From: JAIVJM01 sp035761505
GTDB taxonomy: Bacteria; Acidobacteriota; Blastocatellia; Pyrinomonadales; Pyrinomonadaceae
DNA length: 9,940 nt
Assembly (NCBI GenBank): GCA_035761505.1
Contig: DASTQX010000254.1
Coordinates: 1-9,940, forward strand
Direction of reading: 5' to 3'
The position numbers and the translations under genes were made by a program. The notes under the pieces are model-generated. The model did no database searches. It was not told where the DNA came from and saw only the letters and a program-made list of their open reading frames with translations. This document shows, piece by piece, positions 6,974 through 9,940 of the stretch. How positions within the stretch are numbered: the first letter of the stretch is position 1; each line of letters begins with the position of its first letter.

Positions 6974-8593
6974 TACCGAAGAGAAAATCTGCGGCAGGCA
7001 TTCACGACGGCGGTGCTCTTTCTTCTCTGTCTCGTCGTCGTCGGCATCGGCGTCGGCACGCGCGCGCAAGTCCGCAACGATGTCAACGCCAGCCCCTTCA
7101 ACGCCGCCCCCTACCGCGTCGGCGAGCGGCTTACCTACACCGTCTCCTTCTCGAACTTCCCGACCGCCGCGCACGTCGAACTGCTGGTCTCCGGGCGCGG
7201 GCCGTTCCACGGGCGCGAAGGGATAGAGCTGCGCGCGCACGTCGAGACCATCGGCGTCGTCTCCGCCGCGCTCTACTCCATCAACAACGAATACGTCACG
7301 CACGTTGACCCGGCGACCGGGCTCCCCTACCGCGCGCAGCAGATTATCCGCGAGGCCGCGCGCACCGACAGCGTCACGCTCGACTTCAACACGGTGGCCT
7401 CCGGCCCCTCGCCCTCGAACCCGTCGGCGCAGGCTCACTTCACGACCGTCGGCTCCTACGACTTCCTCGCGGCCATCTACCGCCTGCGCGCGCTCCCGCT
7501 CACACAGGGCACGACCTACGCGATCCCCGTGCAGAACGGCTCGGCCCTCTACAACGCCGAGTTGAGGGTGACGGGCACGGAACTCGTCAAGACCAACATC
7601 GGTTCCTCCGCGACGCTCGTCACGCAGGTGCGCGTGCGCGGCGACGAGGCCGCCGACGACTACCGTGTTCACATCTATTTCACTAACGACGAGCGACACC
7701 TCCCGGTGCTCATCACCGCGCGCCACCGCGCGGGCGAGATTCGCGCCGAACTCGCCAGCTCCGAGATGCTCAACATCCCCGGCGCGACGGTCGAAGGCTT
7801 GGGCACTCCCGCCGTGCCCGCGCAGCCCGGAATGACTCTGCCGCCCGCCGTCACGCCGGGCGCACCCGCGCCGACCGCCTCCGCGACTCCGCCCGCTCCT
7901 CCGAGAGGCGCGGAACCCCTGCCCGCCCTGCCCTTCGAGCCCGGCGAGCAACTCAACTTCAACTTCTTCCTCGGCCCGAACCCGCAGCCCATCGGCACGG
8001 CCTCGTTCCAGGTGCGACCGCGCGCGCGCTACTTCAACCGTGAAGGTCTTCTGCTCACCGCCGTCCTTCAAACGGCGGGCGCGGGACAGAGACTCTTTCC
8101 CGTCAACGACCAGATCAACTCCTACGTTGACGCGAGGGCGCTCCTGCCCTTCCGCACCGAGCTGAACTTGCAAGAGGGGCAGCGCCTCGCGCGCTGGATC
8201 GTGTCCTCCGATCAGAACGGCGGCAGCGCCCTCTTCGACGACGGCACGCGCCTTGAGATTCCCGTCGCGACGCACGACCTCGTCTCGGTCTTCTACGCGC
8301 TCCGCTCCTTCGACCTCACGCCGCCGCGCCGCAACTCCGTCTCGCTGCTCGTCAACAAGCGCCCGCGCCTGCTCCACGTCACGTCCCTGCGCCGCGACAC
8401 GCTCGCGCTCGGCGGCCAACGCATCCCCGCCGTCGAACTCTCGCTCGCCACCGCCGACCCCGACGGCGACCGCTTCCAACTCCGCCTCTGGGTCAGCACC
8501 GACCGTCGCCGCCTGCCCCTCCGCCTCACCGCCCAGACGCCCCTCGGCCCTGTCCGCGCCGACCTCGCCATCATCCCGACCTCGCTCCAATAA
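6971..8593 (+). CDS. Exported protein with two DUF3108 domains
   Basis: From the TTG at 6971 the product is 540 residues. Residues 1-8 are charged (YRRENLRQ), then FTTAVLFLLCLVVVGIGVG is hydrophobic and ends in TRA, a fair signal-peptidase site, so the protein should be periplasmic or cell-surface. Two similar modules follow. The first begins PYRVGERLTYTVSF near residue 48 and the second PFEPGEQLNFNFFLGPNPQPIG near residue 322. Both continue with a glycine-rich beta pattern and an INxxYVD/INNEYVTHVD-type strand (INNEYVTHVDPATGLPYRA; INSYVDARALLPFRT), then a short helix motif (YDFLAAIYRLRALPL; HDLVSVFYALRSFDL) and a second beta set. A Pro/Ala/Thr-rich linker (about 275-320) joins them. DUF3108 has no established biochemical function. 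The neighbours give no clear hint. The frame is open back to TTG 6899. Confidence 0.82.
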   Translation: MYRRENLRQAFTTAVLFLLCLVVVGIGVGTRAQVRNDVNASPFNAAPYRVGERLTYTVSFSNFPTAAHVELLVSGRGPFHGREGIELRAHVETIGVVSAALYSINNEYVTHVDPATGLPYRAQQIIREAARTDSVTLDFNTVASGPSPSNPSAQAHFTTVGSYDFLAAIYRLRALPLTQGTTYAIPVQNGSALYNAELRVTGTELVKTNIGSSATLVTQVRVRGDEAADDYRVHIYFTNDERHLPVLITARHRAGEIRAELASSEMLNIPGATVEGLGTPAVPAQPGMTLPPAVTPGAPAPTASATPPAPPRGAEPLPALPFEPGEQLNFNFFLGPNPQPIGTASFQVRPRARYFNREGLLLTAVLQTAGAGQRLFPVNDQINSYVDARALLPFRTELNLQEGQRLARWIVSSDQNGGSALFDDGTRLEIPVATHDLVSVFYALRSFDLTPPRRNSVSLLVNKRPRLLHVTSLRRDTLALGGQRIPAVELSLATADPDGDRFQLRLWVSTDRRRLPLRLTAQTPLGPVRADLAIIPTSLQ

Positions 8594-8614
8594 AGCGGAC
8601 TTCCGCCAGCCGAG

Positions 8615-8640
8615 CGGGACAAGCATCCTCGCTTGTTCTG
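8615..8640 (+). terminator. Stem-loop downstream of the DUF3108 gene, possible terminator
   Basis: Bases 8615-8624 pair with 8631-8640 over 10 bp (8 Watson-Crick and 2 G-U pairs) around a 6-base loop, 22 bases after the stop codon. A smaller hairpin (GCGG/CCGC, 8595-8598 with 8603-8606) precedes it. No U-run follows, so factor-independent termination is doubtful, but the site sits where the upstream transcript should end and before the feo promoter. Confidence 0.4.
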
Positions 8641-8739
8641 CTCAGGTGAAGCGCAGAAAATCCCCGTCTTCCGCGCCCGAAAAGCAGGAGCACCCGTCTC
8701 ACTTCTTCTTCACACTCCCGAAATCATCTTCAGATGAAA

Positions 8740-8756
8740 TTGAAATCTATTTTCAA
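8740..8756. promoter_or_regulatory. Fur-box-like operator palindrome upstream of feoA
   Basis: TTGAAATCTATTTTCAA is a 17-base dyad with perfect 6-base arms. Aligned with the 7-1-7 Fur consensus (TGATAAT-N-ATTATCA) the inner 15 bases match at 10 of 14 positions. It overlaps the -35 box of the feo promoter, where a repressor would block RNA polymerase. Iron-dependent control is expected for feo genes, but the regulator (Fur or another) is inference. A second short dyad (TCATCT/AGATGA, 8724-8737) lies just upstream. Confidence 0.5.
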
Positions 8757-8768
8757 CTAGGCTATAGT
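8740..8768 (+). promoter_or_regulatory. Sigma70-like promoter of feoAB
   Basis: TTGAAA (8740-8745) and TATAGT (8763-8768) are each 5/6 matches to the -35 and -10 consensus and are exactly 17 bases apart, in an AT-rich island within GC-rich DNA. Transcription would begin near 8775, giving a leader of about 80 bases to the chosen feoA ATG. Confidence 0.65.
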
Positions 8769-8857
8769 TTGAATGTGTGACGACACGCGAGTTTCCGTCG
8801 TCGTCGCTTCGGATTTTGGACTCCCTCGATGCGAGTCGCCTGAGTAGCACGCAGCGC

Positions 8858-9145
8858 ATGGCCGATAACAAAGAACCCGCTTTCGCACAATCCGGCGAGT
8901 CCGCCGTGCGCTCCGTCTCGCTCGACCGTCTGCCGCCGGGCGCGGATGGGCGAGTAATCTCGGTCGGCGGGTCGGGGCCGGTCGCGCGGCGGTTGATGGA
9001 GATGGGCGTCGTGCCCGGCGCGCCGGTGCGCGTCGTCAAGTTCGCCCCGCTCGGCGACCCGCTCGAAGTTCGCGTCCGCGATTATCACCTCGCGCTGCGC
9101 CGCAGCGAGGCGCAAACAATCTCGGTGGTGATGAGTGATGAGTGA
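8858..9145 (+). CDS. feoA: FeoA, small SH3-like component of ferrous iron uptake
   Basis: The 95-residue product has the FeoA core from about residue 18: SVSLDRLPPGADGRVISVGGSGPVARRLMEMGVVPGAPVRVVKFAPLGDPLEVRVRDYHLALRRSEAQTISV. The LMEMGVVPG turn and the PLGDPLEVRVRDYHLALR strands are diagnostic. FeoA is a cytoplasmic beta-barrel that assists the FeoB transporter. The ATG at 8858 is chosen; an in-frame GTG at 8777 would add 27 residues without FeoA similarity and sits almost on the predicted transcription start. The leader shows no strong ribosome site. The last residues (V-M-S-D-E) and the stop codon are encoded by the left arm of a heptad inverted repeat, so the native C-terminus has probably been replaced or extended. 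Confidence 0.9.
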   Translation: MADNKEPAFAQSGESAVRSVSLDRLPPGADGRVISVGGSGPVARRLMEMGVVPGAPVRVVKFAPLGDPLEVRVRDYHLALRRSEAQTISVVMSDE

Positions 9146-9204
9146 TAAGTGATAAGAAAATTCGCCTCTACTTTTCTCATCACTTATCACTCATCACTTG
9201 TCAC
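9128..9204. repeat. Heptad inverted repeat spanning the feoA stop codon and the feoA-feoB gap
   Basis: Arms 9128-9160 and 9172-9204 (33 bases each, 11-base loop) pair with 30 Watson-Crick pairs; as RNA two of the other three are G-U. The left arm is four units GTGATGA or GTGATAA (9128-9155) plus GAAAA. The right arm is TTTTC plus four units of form TNNTCAC (9177-9204), followed by TGA. It supplies the end of feoA and finishes 9 bases before the feoB ATG, leaving no room for a normal ribosome site. It may act as a transcript-processing, attenuation or translation-control hairpin; this is untested. Confidence 0.88.
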
Positions 9205-9213
9205 TGATTCCTT

Positions 9214-9940
9214 ATGAGCACCATTATCGAATCCCCTCCCCCGTTTAACGAACAGGAAGGCGCGCATGCCGAACGCGGGACGCGCGTGCTGACGGTCGCG
9301 TTGGCGGGGAACCCGAACGCGGGCAAGACGAGTCTCTTCAACGCGCTGACGGGGCTCAGGCAGAAGGTGGCGAACTACCCCGGCGTGACGGTCGAGCGGA
9401 AGGAGGGCGACTGGCAACTCTCGCCCGACGCGCCGCCCGCGCGCCTGATTGACCTGCCGGGACTCTACAGCCTCGACGCCGCCTCGATAGACGAGCAGAT
9501 CGCGCGCGACGTGTTGACGGGCCGTCTCGCCGACATGCCCGCGCCCGACGTGGTGGTGGCCGCCGTGGACGCCACCAACCTCGAACGCAACCTCTATCTC
9601 GTCACGCAGCTTTTGGAAGTGGGCCGCCCCGTCGTCGTCGCGCTGACGATGGTTGACCTCGCCGAGCGCGAGCGCGTAGAGGTTGACGCGCGCCATCTCG
9701 GCGAGGCGCTCGGCGTGACGGTCGTCCCCGTCACGGCGCGGCAGCATCGTGGCTTGGACGAGTTGGCGCGCGCCGTCTCGGAGGCGGCGGGCGGGCCTGC
9801 GCCGGGCGCGAAGTGGCGTCTCTCGGCGCGGGCCGAGGAAGAGATTCGGCGGCTCTCGTCGGAGGGCGAAGGCGGGCGCGAGTCGGCGGTGCGCGACTTG
9901 TACTCCGAAGAGTTGCCCGCAGACGAAGGGCGTCGGGAGG
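9214..9940 (+). CDS. feoB: FeoB ferrous iron transporter, N-terminal G domain (cut by window edge)
   Basis: The frame gives 242 residues with no stop at the right edge; a full FeoB is about 600-800 residues, so the membrane part lies outside. The GTPase motifs are G1 AGNPNAGKTS (31-40), G2 threonine T59 in NYPGVTVE, G3 DLPGLYSL from 80, G4 at 145-148 and G5-like VTARQHRG from 173. The NYPGVTVE context is specific for FeoB. G4 reads TMVD rather than the usual NMxD, so the guanine-contacting Asn is Thr. From about 210 the helical linker domain begins (SARAEEEIRRLSSEG). FeoB moves Fe2+ across the inner membrane with FeoA. It follows feoA by 68 bases filled mostly by the heptad hairpin. No Shine-Dalgarno site precedes the ATG, which is nevertheless the natural start because the N-terminal extension to G1 is about 30 residues. 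Confidence 0.93.
   Translation, partial: MSTIIESPPPFNEQEGAHAERGTRVLTVALAGNPNAGKTSLFNALTGLRQKVANYPGVTVERKEGDWQLSPDAPPARLIDLPGLYSLDAASIDEQIARDVLTGRLADMPAPDVVVAAVDATNLERNLYLVTQLLEVGRPVVVALTMVDLAERERVEVDARHLGEALGVTVVPVTARQHRGLDELARAVSEAAGGPAPGAKWRLSARAEEEIRRLSSEGEGGRESAVRDLYSEELPADEGRRE

Noticed and set aside
6905..8626. 573-codon open frame on the minus strand opposite the DUF3108 gene
   Set aside because: Antisense shadow caused by strong G/C codon bias. It is rich in Arg, Ala, Gly and Val with no recognisable motif, while the plus strand shows a signal peptide and two related domains.
8777..8857. 27-codon upstream extension of feoA from a GTG
   Set aside because: Starts almost on the predicted transcription start, has no ribosome site and no FeoA similarity, although leaderless translation cannot be excluded.
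9128..9204. CRISPR-like array
   Set aside because: The units are contiguous 7-mers arranged as one inverted repeat, with no spacers and no cas genes nearby.
9187..9747. 186-codon minus-strand frame opposite feoB
   Set aside because: Opposite the G1-G5 motifs of FeoB, no motif of its own, and it begins inside the hairpin repeat.

Overview
The window is GC-rich, soil-bacterium-like DNA. Strong G/C third-codon bias produces long antisense shadow reading frames. The gene set (a small secreted c-type cytochrome, an AMP-ligase/ACP/PlsC fusion, class 2 PyrD, PyrF, a DUF3108 protein, FeoAB) together with TTGACA-type promoters is most reminiscent of Acidobacteriota, possibly class Blastocatellia. This placement is inferred from style and gene content, not from a marker gene.

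Layout. On the minus strand at the left edge lies the N-terminal part of a secreted multihaem-type cytochrome c (1-356), with its own TTGACA promoter near 472-500. Everything else runs on the plus strand: a three-domain lipid-metabolism fusion (623-3292); pyrD (3509-4624), a GNAT acetyltransferase (4633-5166) and pyrF (5245-6009); an alpha/beta hydrolase (6111-6848); a secreted protein with two DUF3108 domains (6971-8593); then feoA (8858-9145) and the 5' part of feoB (9214-9940, cut by the window edge). No gene-free stretch exceeds 300 bases. The longest, 357-622, is the divergent promoter region between the cytochrome and the fusion gene.

Functional themes. pyrD and pyrF catalyse steps 4 and 6 of de novo UMP synthesis and share a cluster with a GNAT gene. 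The large fusion could activate a fatty acid, load it on its own carrier domain and pass it to a lysophospholipid or glycerol-phosphate acceptor. feoA and feoB form a ferrous-iron uptake operon behind a sigma70-like promoter whose -35 box lies inside a Fur-box-like palindrome.

The most unusual signal is not a gene. Four places carry arrays of degenerate 7-base units, about four units per arm, three of them arranged as inverted repeats: inside the coding sequence of the fusion gene (2344-2371), between the fusion gene and pyrD (3297-3375), between pyrF and the hydrolase (6020-6108), and across the feoA stop codon up to feoB (9128-9204). The unit sequences differ between sites, but the 7-base period, four-unit length and hairpin layout recur. 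Two of the elements end in the same TCACTGA immediately before the next start codon. This looks like a dispersed heptad-hairpin repeat family that shapes gene boundaries and, once, a protein linker.
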